Notes: generated from the letters alone by a model not told the origin. A stretch of 64,000 bases of DNA from Neurospora tetraspora (GCF_033439725.1 NW_026944391.1:1364001-1428000); one strand, 5' to 3'. Numbered from the stretch's first letter, positions 32,056 to 45,135 are shown. A program made the numbers and translations.

Positions 32056-34689
32056 ATGCGGCTCAAAGCCTTCGTGCTCGCTGCTTTGGCGTCAGTCGTC
32101 AGCGCGGCCTACTGGATGGAGGAGATCCAGCACCAGGGCGTCGCCTCGTTCAACCCCGACAAATCCTACCAGATCTTCCGCAATGTCAAGGACTATGGCG
32201 CCAAGGGAGACGGAGTCACTGACGACACCGTCGCCATCAACAATGCCATCAGCTCCGGCAACCGTTGCGGCGGCGGTCCCTTCTGCAACGGAACCACCAC
32301 TACCCCTGCTGTCGTCTACTTTCCTGCCGGTACCTACCTCGTCACTACCAACATCATCAACTATTACTACACCCAGATCATTGGCGATCCCACCACCATG
32401 CCTGTCATCAAGGGCAGCCCCAACTTCAAGTCCTACGGCGGCATTGGCTTGATCGACTCGGATCCGTACCTGAACAGCGGCAGTGAGTCTCCCTACGCTA
32501 CCATCTGTCCCTTGTGTTTCCCCCTACTGACAGCGTCTGCACAGCCCTTCAGTTCAGAGCCACCAATGTCTTCTTCCGTCAAATTCGCAACCTTGTCTTC
32601 GACACAACCGATGTCCCGGGTACTGTTGCTGGCCTCCATTGGCCCTCATCTCAAGCTACCTCGATCCAGAACTGCGTCTTCAAGCTATCCTCCCGACCCG
32701 AGGATGATCACACCGGCATCTTCATAGAGGAAGGGAGCGGTGGCATGTTGGCGGACCTGGTCTTCTACGGCGGCAAGCAGGGTGCACAGTTCGGCAATCA
32801 GCAGTACACAATGCGCAACCTCACCTTCTACGGCTCCAAGACAGCGATCATGCAGCTGTGGAATTGGGGTTGGACGTACAAGTCCCTCAACATCTATGAT
32901 TGCGACGTCGGCATCAACATGTCCAGCAACGCCGTTGGCTCTGTCACCCTTCTCGACAGCAGGTTCATTAACGTCAATACGGCCATGACTACCTTCCGTG
33001 GGGACATCAGCGTGAACTCTACAGGCTCGCTTGTGATCGAAAATGTGGACTACGTCAACGTTCCCATCGTTCTGCAGGGTCCGAATGGCCCTCTGCTACG
33101 GGGCAATCCTTCGGGACTGGTTCATGACGCAGGTTACGCAAGGGTAGGTTGTCAATCAACCACAAGATCCATTGAGCAAGAAGTGCTAACATTGTGATTT
33201 TCAGGGTAACACGTACACCCCTAATGGACCACGCGAGTACGAGGACCGCGATCAGGCTTACTTCCCTCAACCCACGACTCTCAAGCAAGACGGCAAATTC
33301 TACGAACGCTCCAAGCCTCAATACGAAACTTACGCGACCTGGGCCTTCCTCTCCGCCCGATCCTACGGTGCTGTTGGAGATGGAGTCACCGACGATACCG
33401 CAGCCCTGAACCACCTCTTCCAGACTGCTGCTCTTACATCGGGATCGGTAGCGTACCTCGACGCGGGATACTACAAGGTCACCGACACTGTTCACATTCC
33501 GGGAGGAGTTCGAGCTGTGGGAGAAGCTATGGCGGCGGTTATCCTTGGTGCGGGACCCAAGTTCTCGGACATCAACGACCCACAGCCTGTTCTTCAGATC
33601 GGAAATGTGGGAGAGGCCGGCTACGTTGAACTCAGCGACATCATTGTGTCTACCCAGGGAGGAACAGCAGGTGCTATCTTGATCCAGTACAACCTCAATC
33701 CTCCAGCTGGTTCAAGCTCCACCCTCGCCGAAATGCCACCTTCTGGTCTGTGGGACGTCCACACACGCATCGGTGGCTTTGCAGGATCTAACCTGCAACT
33801 CACTGACTGCATCAAGACTCCCGACGCCGTTGTCCACGCTGATGCAAAGTGCACCGCAGCATGGTTGAGCTTCCACGTCACCAAGAAGGCTGGGAATCTC
33901 TACATAGAGAACAACTGGTTCTGGGTTGCCGACCACGACATCGAGGACTTCAACAACACCCAGATCAGCATCTTTGCTGGACGTGGTGTCTTGATTGAAG
34001 GCAAGCGGGTCTGGCTTGTAGGCACCGCCAGTGAACATCACACACTCTACCAGTACCAGTTACTCAATGCGACCGACGTCTTCATGGGCCAAGCACAGAC
34101 CGAGACGCCTTACTACCAGCCCAACCCGCCCGCTCCTTTCCCTTTCACCAGGATCGACACCACTCTTGGAGATCCCGATTTCCACACCGACTGCCAAAGC
34201 GTCCAGTACGGCACCAACACGACGGTCAACTCCGATGGTTCTCTCACCCTGGGAGGTAACCCAACATGTGAAATGGCATGGGGTCTCCGCATCCTTGGTT
34301 CACAAAACGTGGTCATCTTCGGCGCGGGCCTCTACAGCTTCTTCAACAACTACAACGTCAACTGCAGCACTCTTCGCTCCGGTGAAAACTGCCAGGCAAG
34401 AATCTTCTGGGCTGGACCCATAAACCTTGGCTCTGGCTTCAGTACCAGCATCCCTCCCAGAGATACAGGAGCAGGAAACCCCGGAAAGTTTGTAATGAGC
34501 AGCAGGCCGCCATCCCATCAGAACAAGACCAGCGGGTCCAGTGAAGAGGTTGCGGACCCGTGGGTCCAGGTCTACAATCTGAACACGGTCGGTAGTGTCA
34601 GCATGATAACGAGAGACGGCAAGGATTTGGCGGGTTGGAGCCAGAATCTGGCGACATTTGCGAACACTCTTGCCTTGTTTCACTATTAG
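32056..34689 (+). CDS. GH55 exo-beta-1,3-glucanase, secreted
   Basis: Three exons (32056-32482, 32545-33143, 33205-34689) encode 836 aa. The introns are 62 and 61 nt with GTGAGT and GTAGGT donors. The signal peptide MRLKAFVLAALASVVSA is clear. The two hallmark pectate-lyase-3-type repeats are visible: YGAKGDGVTDDT at about 47-58 and YGAVGDGVTDDT at about 396-407, the start of the two parallel beta-helix domains of GH55. STNVFFRQIRN-type sequence follows the first intron, as in the family. GH55 enzymes act from the end of beta-1,3-glucan, in fungi used on own or foreign cell walls. Length is in the normal range for the family. Only the exon joins, not the catalytic residues, were checked by me. 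Confidence 0.92.
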
Positions 34690-37449
34690 GGGTGAGCTTG
34701 GCGGGAGTTGTTTGGCAAGGAAGGGAATGAAGGGAAGGACATCTGGCTAGGACGATGGACAGTATCAAGGCATCTGGATTCGATCTTTGGAGTCGTGCTG
34801 GGACACGGACATTGTAGATCGTCTTTAAACTGTACTTATACTACCTTCCGCACATAGCTTCTTGCACTGTTTTGGTACTTTTAAAACATTATTCTACTTT
34901 CAGGCGGGAGGTTGTGATGTGATATACACAGGTGAGCTCTCTTCTGATCCCATTGACATTGACAAGACTGAGAATGATAGGGCGTTCGAAGTGTCAAACG
35001 CGGTAACGCCAAAAGCAGCTGATCTGCACGACTTTGGATACGACCATGACACCCAAAGCAACTGGGCGAGAGCTCGTCAGAAGAAACCGAACACCTCACG
35101 GCCTAATACATAACACCTTCGGGATACTCTTGCACGCATTTCTGTTTCTTTATCACACCATATCGCAATCTTGCAACTGCCTTTCTTAACTAAAGCAAGC
35201 GGTATTGGACTGTCCATGTTCGGTTTCTTCTTACGACCACTCGGCCGTGGAACTGACCGTCTTGCACGTTGATCGTCATTTTGGTCACTCGTCCGTTTCC
35301 AGGTAATCTCCCTTCCAAACTTCCGGTCGACTCTTTGCCTCCCCATTCCCAACTTCTGTCCCACAGCCATCATTACCTTCACGGCCATGGGAACACACTT
35401 CAACTCCCAAAGAAGCTAGGCCGTCAAGATCAACGCCCGGATGGCGCAATTCCTCTGCTCTCTCGCGTACCACCAAGTCCACTAGCATGTCTCACAAGAC
35501 CACAGGAAACCACAGTGCGGCTAGACGATACACAGATTGCATCAGCCATCAGCCAATACTTCATCCTGCCGAGTTCCACCAAATTGCAACGCAGTTCCAC
35601 GAACTAGGTATTCGGTGCATACGAAAACACGCTTTGCCAGCACGCTCTGTGCTCTGAAGTGCGATTGTGAGTGACTGAACGGTCCCCAAGATCTATCCTC
35701 ACTTGTCTACAGTCAATAGGCTACACTCGCCAGGGAGTGATGGTGGCATGGAAGCCCCGGCAATGATTCTGTTGATCAACATCGACCGACTTCTTTGACA
35801 CCTCGTGGCCTAGTGTTGTGGCCGTAGTGGCGTGCACTAGACCGTTGACTGGACTGGGACTGGGATTCCCTCTCTTACGGCTGGGTGGAACGAAATCTCA
35901 TCATATCTGAACATCCACTCTGCAGTACGCTATCCGATCCTAACCAAGGGACCGGAGTTTGTGTCTTGATGAAGCTTCTAACTGGCGCAACAGAACGTGT
36001 TCCCCTTCGATGCTCAAAGGTTGGCTGGTCAGTTGTGATAGAAGACCAACATGCAAGGTGGGAGTGGTTTCTCATGCCACAGATATGGCTAGAATGCCTC
36101 AATGAGTATCACAGCTCGACAGTCGGTAGCCGACGCCCAGGCCGCACATCCACACACAGAACCGCCACGAACTGCTGAGTTGAGAGCCATCCACACGAAA
36201 GCAGGCGTGTGTTGAGCGGATCACTGGTTCTCGGGTGCCCTACGGGCGCGGGTACCCTCCGTTTAGCTTACCCCGGGGTATCTCACAAGGAGCCTCTACG
36301 GGCGGGCTATCGACGGGTACTACGGCTTGGAGATGTTCATGTTTGCTTTGCTCGTGGATTTTTGGGCGTTCTCCTCATTCGAACGCTTTATCTAGCTGTT
36401 GACTCCGAGAGCAAGCGCCTTAAGCGAACGCTTCGTGGTAGTATCGGTAGGAATGCCTGCTAATGTACTGCTCATGTTAGGGAAAGCTCATTAGGGCTCC
36501 ATGAGCAACACACCGAAGTACGCTATCATATCTCCGTTCCGACACACAAACGCTGTCGGCCTCCCCTCTTCCGATTACTGTGTCACGCAACGAGCAGATT
36601 CGGCTAGCCTACACCACAACTAGCCTTGTTAGGGGAGTGCAGGGCACATTTCCCATTTCCCCATCTCAGAACAGGACAGTCAGGGAGAATGCAGGGCGAC
36701 GACGCCCTGTTCAGAGTGTGCCATGCCTCCCTCCTTCTGTCACTTGTATGAAGGTTCTGGATGCTGGAACACAGGCTCCAGACAGTAGAGGATTGTACGA
36801 CGGTGACACAGCGGATTTGGGGTGACGCAAATAGCAAAGGAAATGATTGACGGGTCGAACCAGAAGCAAGAGGGAGCGGGGCTGGATGTGAAGACTGGGA
36901 GGGAAGTGAACGAGTGGTTGAACATGCACGACCAGAGAAATCTGGTAGACGGGACAGGGTGGAAGCAGAGGGAACTGACACTGTACATGTACACAGGCAA
37001 CTGAACGGCTAAGACGGGCAAAAACATGGACACGCTCAAGACGGAAAGGGAAGCGGCAGGCATGGGGGTAGAGAGGGTGACCATCATTCGGTCTGGGGCT
37101 CTGTTCTGGGCAGGGCACTCATGGCAAGTAAGAGCATGCAGGAGTGTCAAGGATGACTGTCCCTGGCATTGGCAGGAATCCTTGAATGGTCTCCGTCCAC
37201 TCACTCGTCTTGTGGTAGTTATCCCTCCTTTGAACTCCTCCATCCCCTCCCCAATTCCATCCAACCACATCCGTACAACAACCTGACTTGACGATTCTAC
37301 CGCATACAGACTCGCCGATAACTCACAACTCACAACTCACTTTGGATTTTACGACTCCTGTCAACCAATTCATCACCACTAGAGCGGCGACCCCCACGGG
37401 CGCGCTGGCCAGAAACTCGCATTGATATCTACTGTCAGAAGATGCTATC
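34690..37449. other. Long intergenic stretch
   Basis: No supported gene in 2.7 kb. A fragment at 34.9-35.1 kb may be a coding relic (see the repeat at 35087). The final part is the 5' region of the Clr5-domain gene. Confidence 0.45.
35087..35165 (+). repeat. Dispersed repeat, right copy
   Basis: CCGAACACCTCACGGCCTAA and following bases match the copy at 31210, with about one difference in four further downstream. Confidence 0.5.
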
Positions 37450-40263
37450 ATGAGCGCGTCACAAGTCATCTCTTCGTCTTCGACTCAATCTGAACTCTTC
37501 AACTTCGACCATCCCCTCAGTCCTGAAAGCGTCAGCGGTCATTCGTCTGACTCTGATAGCTCTTCAGGATCAGACAACAGCTCCTCATCGCATTCACATT
37601 CGCATCACTCCCCGATCTCAACTGCTAGCCATCACAGCCAGAATCATCATAATGTCGCGTATCCGTCGGCGGAACAGCAGCAGCAAGGACAGCCGGTTAC
37701 CAGGGCGACTCCTACCAACAACACCTTGCCTGAGAGGCCACTGGTACCGACCTGCCCGGCTGATTGGGAGGCGAAGAAGGATATCATCTACGATCTGTAT
37801 ATGAATAAGAACTTTATACTGAACGATGTGGTCGAGATCATGCTGTCGACTCATCGGTTCAAGGCCACGTATGCTTCTATCGTGCCGGGTGTTTGGAAGA
37901 CTCTTGACTAACTTCACTTCCGGATCAGGGCAAGAATGTACAAAGGCCAATTCGCCAAATGGCGATGGGCAAAGTACAACAAGTCGGGCAACACGAACGC
38001 GACGAAGCCGACCAAGTCTCGATCCATGCGAAGAAAAGGAGTAACCTCGTCGGGCTCAGGAAGCCATAGCAGCCACGGCCACGTTTCAAAGCCAGGATGC
38101 CAGTCGAACTTCATCTCGCAACCAGCCCAGATGATACGTCTCTACTTCCAGAGCGAGCCAACCTACCTCGTCGAGTCGACTCTACTGGCTTACGCCTCTT
38201 ACATTGCCCGCTGGGCCGACCCCGAAAGAGAGACTCCGTGGAAGATGAACGGTCCAAGACCGCGGTTACATATCGCTAGCGGCGAAATCAACGCCGATGA
38301 CCACGCCACCATGTCGTCGAACTCGATCCTGCAGAACATTGCTCTAGCGATCCGCCATCTCCGATGCAACAATCCCCAAGGAACAACCAAAGGCGGCGCC
38401 CTCCTGCGGTACGCCTTTCTCCAGATCGAAGAAGCCATTACCTCTGCCGACGAAGGCGACATTCAAGCAATCTGGGACTGCTGTCTCGCCGTCCCCCAAC
38501 TCCTCATCCTCCACAACGCCTCCTCCACCCCCTCTCCCACCCACCCCAGCACCAAACCACCTCAGCCACAACCCCACCAACCCCCCTACGACATCCTCCC
38601 CATCTACATCCGCTTCCTCCACCACCTCACCACCCTCAAATACGCCCAAACAGGCTGCACCTCCCACCCCCTACACCAAATCTCTTCCTCGCTGCATCAC
38701 CTCGTCACCACATCCGATTTTCCTTCCCTGCACCTCTTCATCACCCGCGCCTGGAAGTTGTGGATAAACACCTGTCGCCAACTGCGAGGAGAGACGGACC
38801 ATGTGACTATCCACCTCAAGAGGGGCTACGTGATCCTCATGGACCCTGAACATGCCATCGTCAAGAACTTGGTGAGCGACTTTGGAGGATTGGTGAGGAG
38901 GGAGATGGAGCGGTGGGGGGAGGGGAAGACGACCGAGCGGATATTAGAGCTGGAGGGACTTTTGGGGAGGATGTATTTGCCGCTTTTTGATGCTGGTGTT
39001 GTTGTTGGTCCTGGGGCTGGGGCGGGGAGTGGGACAGGGACAGGAACAGGGGCTGGGCAAAGGGCGAGAGGAATGTTGGGGGGGTTGGTGGAACGGTTGG
39101 AGGAGAAATATCGGGTTAGGAATCGGGGGGTAATGGGAGCCGGAGTGGGAAGTATTGTCAGCATCGGCAGCGTCAACAGCAACGGTATCAACAACGTAAC
39201 CAGCGCACCCAGACCGCACGCTCTCGCCCCAGGACCAGGACAAGGACAACCCCAAGGACCCCCAATCCCCATGCAAAACTGGGATTACCTGGACCGCTAC
39301 CTCTTCTTCTCGGCGCACCACTTCCTCGCCTCCATCGCCGATCACGAAGGGGACGTTTCCACCGCCGTCGCATTACGGAGAAAGATCCTGCTTATGAACG
39401 GCGGCGGGATACCGGGCGTGCATACAACAACCTCTACCATTCCTGGACTCGGCATGGGCATGGGCATGGCTGGTATGGGAATGGGAATGGGTGTGGGCAT
39501 CGGCATGGGAGTGGGTGGAATGACGGTAGCAGCAGGACTAGGAACAACAGGAAGAGGTGGAAAGGATCAGTTCTGGGTGCAAACAGCCCGCAAAATCGAG
39601 GCGTATTTGAGGGGGGTGCAGAGGTGGGAGGAGGCGGAGGAGGTTAGGGGGTTGTTGAGGGATAGGGAACGGGAGGTGGAGAGGGAGATGGAGAGGGGAA
39701 TTGGATTGGAACAGGGGCGGGATTTGGGGCGGGATTTGGGGCGGGATTTGGGGATGCAAGTGATGGCTAGGAGTGGGAGTGGGAGTGGGAATGGGAATGG
39801 GAGTGCGGTTGCGGTACCTCTACTAACTACCCCTGGCCTGAACATGGGAGGAGGGAGGAGTATGAGTGTGCCTGCTGTGCCCTTTGTGCCTTATGGAGTG
39901 AGGAGTTTGGGGACTGCACATGGTGGCCGTCGGTCGTATGTCCCTGTTGAGCCCGGGATTAATACTGGTTTTGATCGACTCCCGCCGATTCCGATACCTC
40001 GTTCTGTCCCGGTTCAACAAGATATCCATGGCGGCAACAGAGGAGGGTTTGTGGTCGATGAGAGTCTGGCAGCAGACGAAGGGTTCGACGAATTCCATCA
40101 GTTCGAGAGGGCAGCATTGGACCTGAATAGTGCCAGTGGAAGTAGCAGTGGGAACAGCAGTGCTGGTGGAAGCGGCGGCGGCGGTTCTGACTTTCACCAT
40201 AGAAGGAATGATGACAGGTATGAGGATCGTTGGGGCAGGTGGCATGAGGTTATGGCTTTGTGA
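37450..40263 (+). CDS. Clr5-domain protein
   Basis: Two exons (37450-37868 and 37929-40263) give 917 aa. The 60-nt intron has donor GTATGC, branch-like CTAAC and a phase-2 join. The join restores the Clr5 domain at about residues 105-160: WEAKKDIIYDLYMNKNF..., then FKAT-ARMYKGQFAKWRWAKY. Clr5 domains occur at the N-termini of many ascomycete nuclear proteins; the founding member is linked to chromatin silencing in fission yeast. Upstream is a Ser/Asp/His-rich stretch. The C-terminal two thirds is partly helical, then low-complexity: Gly-Thr repeats, Gly-Met repeats near 39.45 kb, and Gly-Arg-Asp-Leu repeats near 39.72 kb, ending in a Ser/Gly tail. Specific function unknown; a role in gene regulation is inference from the domain. 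Confidence 0.85.
39714..39753 (+). repeat. G-rich tandem repeat within Clr5-domain gene
   Basis: Three units of GGGGCGGGATTT followed by GGGG, coding for GRDL repeats. The coding strand could form a G-quadruplex. Confidence 0.7.
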
Positions 40264-41791
40264 GCTTGGAAGCTTGCAAGAAGGAAGTGGGCGATGGTGA
40301 TAATGAGTGTGAGGGAAGGGATGCCCTGGCAACATCTGGACTCAAGGAGGAAGGAACACCGTGGTAAAGTTGTCGCACGGTTTACATGGAAGGATTATGG
40401 ACTGACTGGTTTGCATTTGTTTTCAGGATCAATCTTAGCTCATCGTTCGGACTTACTTCTTGTTGTCATATTACACCATCTCTACACCATGTACTTTGCC
40501 TTATCCTTTAGCTTTCTTTTTTTCTTCTTGCTTCGGCGATACCTCTAGGCTAGGGTCTAGGCGCAATGGATTGCTTTCTGAACAAAAGTTGTTGAAGAGA
40601 GGCGCTTGCTTTTTGATGCCTTGGTGTTTTTGTTGCGTGTAGAAGGTGCACGCACCATAAGCGAAGTCACAGCGTTCCAAGCACATGGTAACACAACATC
40701 CCTGTCGTCGCACAAGATCATCAATTCTTGTCTCAGATTTCTCCTCTTTTGGTGTTGTTCTGGACGTTTGCGAGCGTGTGGTGGTCGTTCTCTCGGCCGA
40801 AGTGTATGATATCGGTTAGCCGAGAAATGGTTGACCTATGAATGACAGGGCTGAGTGATGGACGGTGGTGGGAGAGTTGAAGAGTTTCAGCTTAAGGAGG
40901 AAGGAAAGGGAGCGAGAGATGGTACCCTAACCCGCTAATGCTCGAGTAGGGGGTTCAAGTGCTGCGATTTGATGACCGTGGATTTTGGTATCGAGGAACG
41001 GTACTGCTATGATGTTCCTCGTAGAATTTGGAAGAGAGAGAACTGAGAAGGATTACGAAATGCGTCATGGACCAATCGAATACGTGCCAGTCCAAGATAT
41101 TGCGCGAAACCGCGAAGACAGGACGGGAAAGGTTGTGGTGATGATGGGCGTTGATGGTCCGGTGTGGAAATTGCTGTGGCACTAACAGTCGCTAACAGAC
41201 GATGAGGAGAGGGAAGCGACACTCCACTGAGGCATCAGAGGCAATGCCCAAATACCACTCACAAGGGTTCATCATGGATGGACCAACTCAAATGAATCCT
41301 TTTGGCAAGTTATCAATGCAAAGACGACAAGTAACGCTTCCGCCCGAGGTGTTGTGCTCCGGAAGAGTAATGATGACGTTCAGACTCGGTGGGGTGCCAT
41401 CTCCATCTGCACCACTTATACGCTCCCAATTCGGACAAACACCACTTCCCGTGACCTAAAGTCGAAAATGTGATCAATATCTGCTCACAAACTCCCCTAC
41501 CCAAAGAAGAAGAATGTTCTGGCCACGATACGTATCGAACAAGAGAGGGGCAGTAAAGTTTCAATTGATCAATCATGTTCCGCGCTTTTGGACACATGAC
41601 GTTACGACCCTTTGACATCACCAGCTCCATTCGTGAGGGGAGTTTCCCGTAAATATATCTCAATCTCAACCGTGCTGCTTCTCATCCTCTCAGCCAGAGA
41701 CACCGAAGAGACAAAGAGAAGAGCTCTTGAAGACCAGAACATAAACAAGCAAACCACCATAAGTCTATTAGAAACAAGAACACCACCCAAA
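40264..41791. other. Intergenic
   Basis: No supported gene in 1.5 kb; it contains the 3' region of the Clr5-domain gene and the 5' region of the next gene. Confidence 0.45.
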
Positions 41792-42635
41792 ATGTCTTCC
41801 TCCGAAAACAAAAACCAGCAGCAGGATCTCAACGCCCTCGCCGAGGAGGCCGAGCGCGACCTCAACACCTGGTATGCCAAGACGGGCCACCGACGCGCCG
41901 GTATCGAGGAAGAGGCACCCGGCATCAACGAATTAGAGGCGTCCAGGAAGTTTCCGGGAACCGAGATCCGGTACGGCGAGGACCTGTGCACCAACAAGTC
42001 GTGGGACAAGAAGATTCCGGAGCCGGAGGGCGGGGACAGGGATGATAAGGGGCAGTAAGTCTTGTCATTTTGTTGTTCTAATCCTTTGTGGTCCATGTCA
42101 GCACAGCAAAGCAAAGCAATGAAAAGAAAAGCAAATTTACTGTGTATGCTAACAAGAAATACACCACCACCACCACAGCCTCCTCCACGGCCACGCCTAC
42201 GAAGGCATCGGCGGCCCCGAAGACAAAACCGCGCACATCTACCAACACTCGCCCGGCCGCATCGACGAGGAAGTCGTCAAAGGATGGGGCCTGGACCCGG
42301 TAAAGCTGACCGAAGAAACCTTTGACCCGTCACGGCCGGACCTGTTACCGCCCGACCAGGCGCGCGGGCACGGGTACGATAACACCGAGGGGGGACCGCA
42401 CAAGTATCAGCAGAGCATATTGGAGAGCGGGAAGAGGGCGGCGGCGGCGAATGTGTTTGGGGAGGATACGGGTTTGGGGCTCCATCATCGAGATCTGCCG
42501 ACGGGTGCGAGGGGGGGAAACAAGTGGCGGAGGGGATCGAAGTGGGAGGCGAGAGAGGGTGTACCCGACCAGGGGGCGGATATGAATGAAGTGCCGCCGA
42601 AGAGTGTGGTTGAGTTCAGTCACAGTCTGCACTAG
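41792..42635 (+). CDS. Conserved-looking hypothetical protein
   Basis: Two exons (41792-42054, 42179-42635) encode 239 aa. The 124-nt intron begins GTAAGT, contains the branch sequence GCTAAC and ends CACAG; the join gives HLLHGHAYEG. The start CCAAAATG has a good context. The protein is hydrophilic, without signal peptide or membrane segment, and begins with an acidic helical stretch (LNALAEEAERDLNTWYAKTG). Motifs that look conserved are KFPGTEIRYGEDL, GHAYEGIGGPEDKTA, EVVKGWGLDP and GHGYDNTEGGPHKY. I do not recognise the family. Confidence 0.75.
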
Positions 42636-42915
42636 ATGACGGTGGGTGGATGGATGGATGGCTGTGATGGGTGGTGGGTGAGCTTGTATGATAACAGCGG
42701 TGGAAATAACTCAACTTACTCATTATGATAGTAGTGTATTGTGGACTGGACAAAAAGGATTCTTGTCTACCTATCTTTCCGGTCTCTTGTGTCTATCCGT
42801 CTATGCCTCGTTTGTAAGCTCAACATCTCTACCTACCCATTCGATTGTAATCTTTCAGACATCGGGGCAACACTTCCCGGCCCGTCGTCCTTCGTCCATC
42901 CCCTCCTGTTCCACC

Positions 42916-44324
42916 TCAATGGCTTTCTTCAACCTTCTTCTCACCCTCCGCCGCCGCCACCGTCTTCTGATGCTTCTCCAAACACGCCCTAATAAACCCC
43001 ACCAACGGCGCCACCCACTCCTTGTTGACGGGGACATAATGTCCTCCCGGATGAACCACGACAACCGGCTCCTCACAAGCCTCAATCAGCCTCCTGCTCC
43101 TAGACTCCTCCACCACCGTATCCAAACTCCCCAAGACATGCATCGTAGGCGTCTTCACCTTGGGCTCCCACAACCACCCCAACTCGGGCGGCAGCGCGAA
43201 GAACCCACTGTAGCTCACACAGAACTTGAGCGGCTGCCCCTTATTCGCCTCCCTGATCTGCTTCGCCCAGGCCTCGTGCTCGGGCGTGAGGACAGGACGC
43301 GGCTGGCCTGGTTCAAGATGCTCCATAGCCGCAGTCAACATAGCAGCCATCGCTCCTCCCTGACTAAACCCAATAACACCATCAATGACCTCGCTCCTCA
43401 CCACCCCCTTCAATTCCTTCGGTTCCTCAGCCCCTTCCTCAGCCACCATCCCGTCCACGACTTGCTTTCCCTCAAGATTAACCTTCTCCATCGTCTCCGC
43501 CAACCGCTCAAACCCCTCGTTAATCAACCTATAATTCCAGGTTGCCTCCTCCCGCCTGAACCAAGCCCAGCTATCCGTCAATTCCTTTTCCTCCCCCGGG
43601 CCGGAGTCCGAAGAGGCTTGGTAGCCCGGGATGTCGGAGACGGAAAGCCGGTTGGGGGCGGTGGGGTAGATGAGGGTTGGCACGAGGTTGAGGGGGGCGA
43701 GGGCTTTGATGAGGAGTTTTTCTAGGGCGCGGGTTTTGGCGCGGAAGAGAGGGCCTGATTGGGTGTAGCCTGTTTTTGGCGTGTTAGCTTCTGCTTGGGG
43801 TCGATGGGGAGGAGGGGGAATATTGGTTTGTGATGGAAGGTGGGTGGACGGGGAATTGATGGTTGGGGTTAAGGATGGTGATGGTTTGTTGGTGGTGATA
43901 AGGAAAATGCAATGAGGTGAGCGCGGTGAGTGAGGTGAACCCATTCGGTGAGATGCATTGTGCCGCGGGGCCGGCGCGATGAGGGGCAATTGTCCGTGCA
44001 ATCGGGAACCGTAAACCTACCATGAAGCATCAATATCCTGACCTCCCTCTTGACCGGCTTCGGTTTCGCATTGGCGGCATTAGGATGGGGAGGTCTGTTT
44101 TGCTTCTTGTTGTTTTGCTGCTGCTGCTTTTGCTGGGCGGGCGCATTGGCATTGGGCGCCGGTGTCGATGCCGATGACTCGACGGGTGTTGATTGCGCGC
44201 TGTCGGCCATTGTGTGACTGGGAATAAATCGGGATGCCCTGCTGATTGAAAAGGATCGCGAGGTTGGTTCGGTGTATAGAATCCCAAATGATCTGGCGGG
44301 AGTGCGGATGAGGATGCGGAACAT
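42916..44324 (-). CDS. FSH1-type serine hydrolase
   Basis: Two exons (44324-44021, 43769-42916) separated by a 251-nt intron (GTAGGT donor) give 385 aa; the join forms ILMLHGYTQSG, the start of the FSH1 alpha/beta-hydrolase fold. Catalytic triad candidates are Ser in GFSQGG, Asp in LGSLDTVV and His in HPGGHYVP. FSH1-family enzymes are fungal serine hydrolases related to human OVCA2. The substrate is unknown. Two starts are possible: ATG at 44324 adds MFRILIRTPARSFGIL..., rich in Arg/Ser and acid-free, like a mitochondrial presequence; ATG at 44210 (MADSAQ) has a strong context and would give a cytosolic 347-aa form. The segment after it is Ala/Pro/Gln/Asn-rich. Confidence 0.88.
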
Positions 44325-44727
44325 GTTCAGAGGTGAAAAGGATGAGTCGTGTCCATGTCACTGAGACGGCGGATTTTCGGCTGAGCTCGCTGCGCCCGTT
44401 CGGAGCCTGGTGAGATTAGAAATCAGGGGGCAAGATAAGGACAATGCCACCAGCGTCACAAAACAACACATACGAACGTTATAAAGCTGTTGTTTATTCC
44501 TCATTTATTTGGTCTTTTCTAGGGTTCATATATTCACCCACCTTCGACTTTAATGCTAACTTACAAACAACCCAAATATTCCCAACTCCCCAGAACAAAA
44601 GTATGTAACCTCTGCTAATTCCCAGGTATCCGTGAGATACAAAACGATCTCTCAACATGGGCCGTGAATGGGTCTCATTTCTCTATGCCAGAGAGAACAC
44701 ATCCATATCAATGGGAACATGATGTGA

Positions 44728-45135
44728 ATGCGATTCGACACGCCGAAGCGCGTCTGCTGGCAACTGCTTGGAGTCAAGCATGTGGTATCCCCCGGTGGCG
44801 CAATGGACTGTTGGGCGGATGTGGGTGGAATCGCATCTTCGGAACTTGCACGCACTTGCCATGCCATAACCGCGCTTGGACAGATCGGCAAGCTACTGGA
44901 GTGGTACGGTGCCCGGTGGGAGGATGCGCTGTCGCTGGGGGAGACGTTCCAGATGTATTCGCGGGATCTGATGGAGATGCTTAGGGGGAAGAAACAGCAG
45001 ATGGGACAGAGGCAGGTTCACAAGGGCAGGAACAACGACAGGTTCACAAGGGCAGGAACAACGACAGGTGCAAGGCCAAGGGCAAACACTGTCGAAGTGC
45101 ACAGAGTGGGCGTTGAGACGAGGGCACGAGAATGA
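44728..45135 (+). CDS. Doubtful hypothetical ORF
   Basis: A 135-codon frame. Its middle (LARTCHAITALGQIGKLLEW..., then ALSLGETFQMYSRDLMEML) reads like a folded helical protein, possibly the C-terminal exon of a larger or decayed gene. Its end is made from a 26-bp tandem repeat and is unlikely to be conserved. No domain recognised. No convincing upstream exon was found. Confidence 0.3.
   Translation: MRFDTPKRVCWQLLGVKHVVSPGGAMDCWADVGGIASSELARTCHAITALGQIGKLLEWYGARWEDALSLGETFQMYSRDLMEMLRGKKQQMGQRQVHKGRNNDRFTRAGTTTGARPRANTVEVHRVGVETRARE
45015..45075. repeat. 26-bp tandem repeat
   Basis: Two identical 26-bp units starting GGTTCACAAGGGCAGGAACA (45015-45040, 45041-45066), followed by a degraded third. 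Confidence 0.7.

Noticed and set aside
42688-43725. 345-codon plus-strand frame
   Set aside because: Antisense to the second exon of the FSH1 hydrolase, whose motifs and intron are clear. The plus frame is Pro/His/Arg-rich, as expected from reading the other strand of a GC-biased gene.
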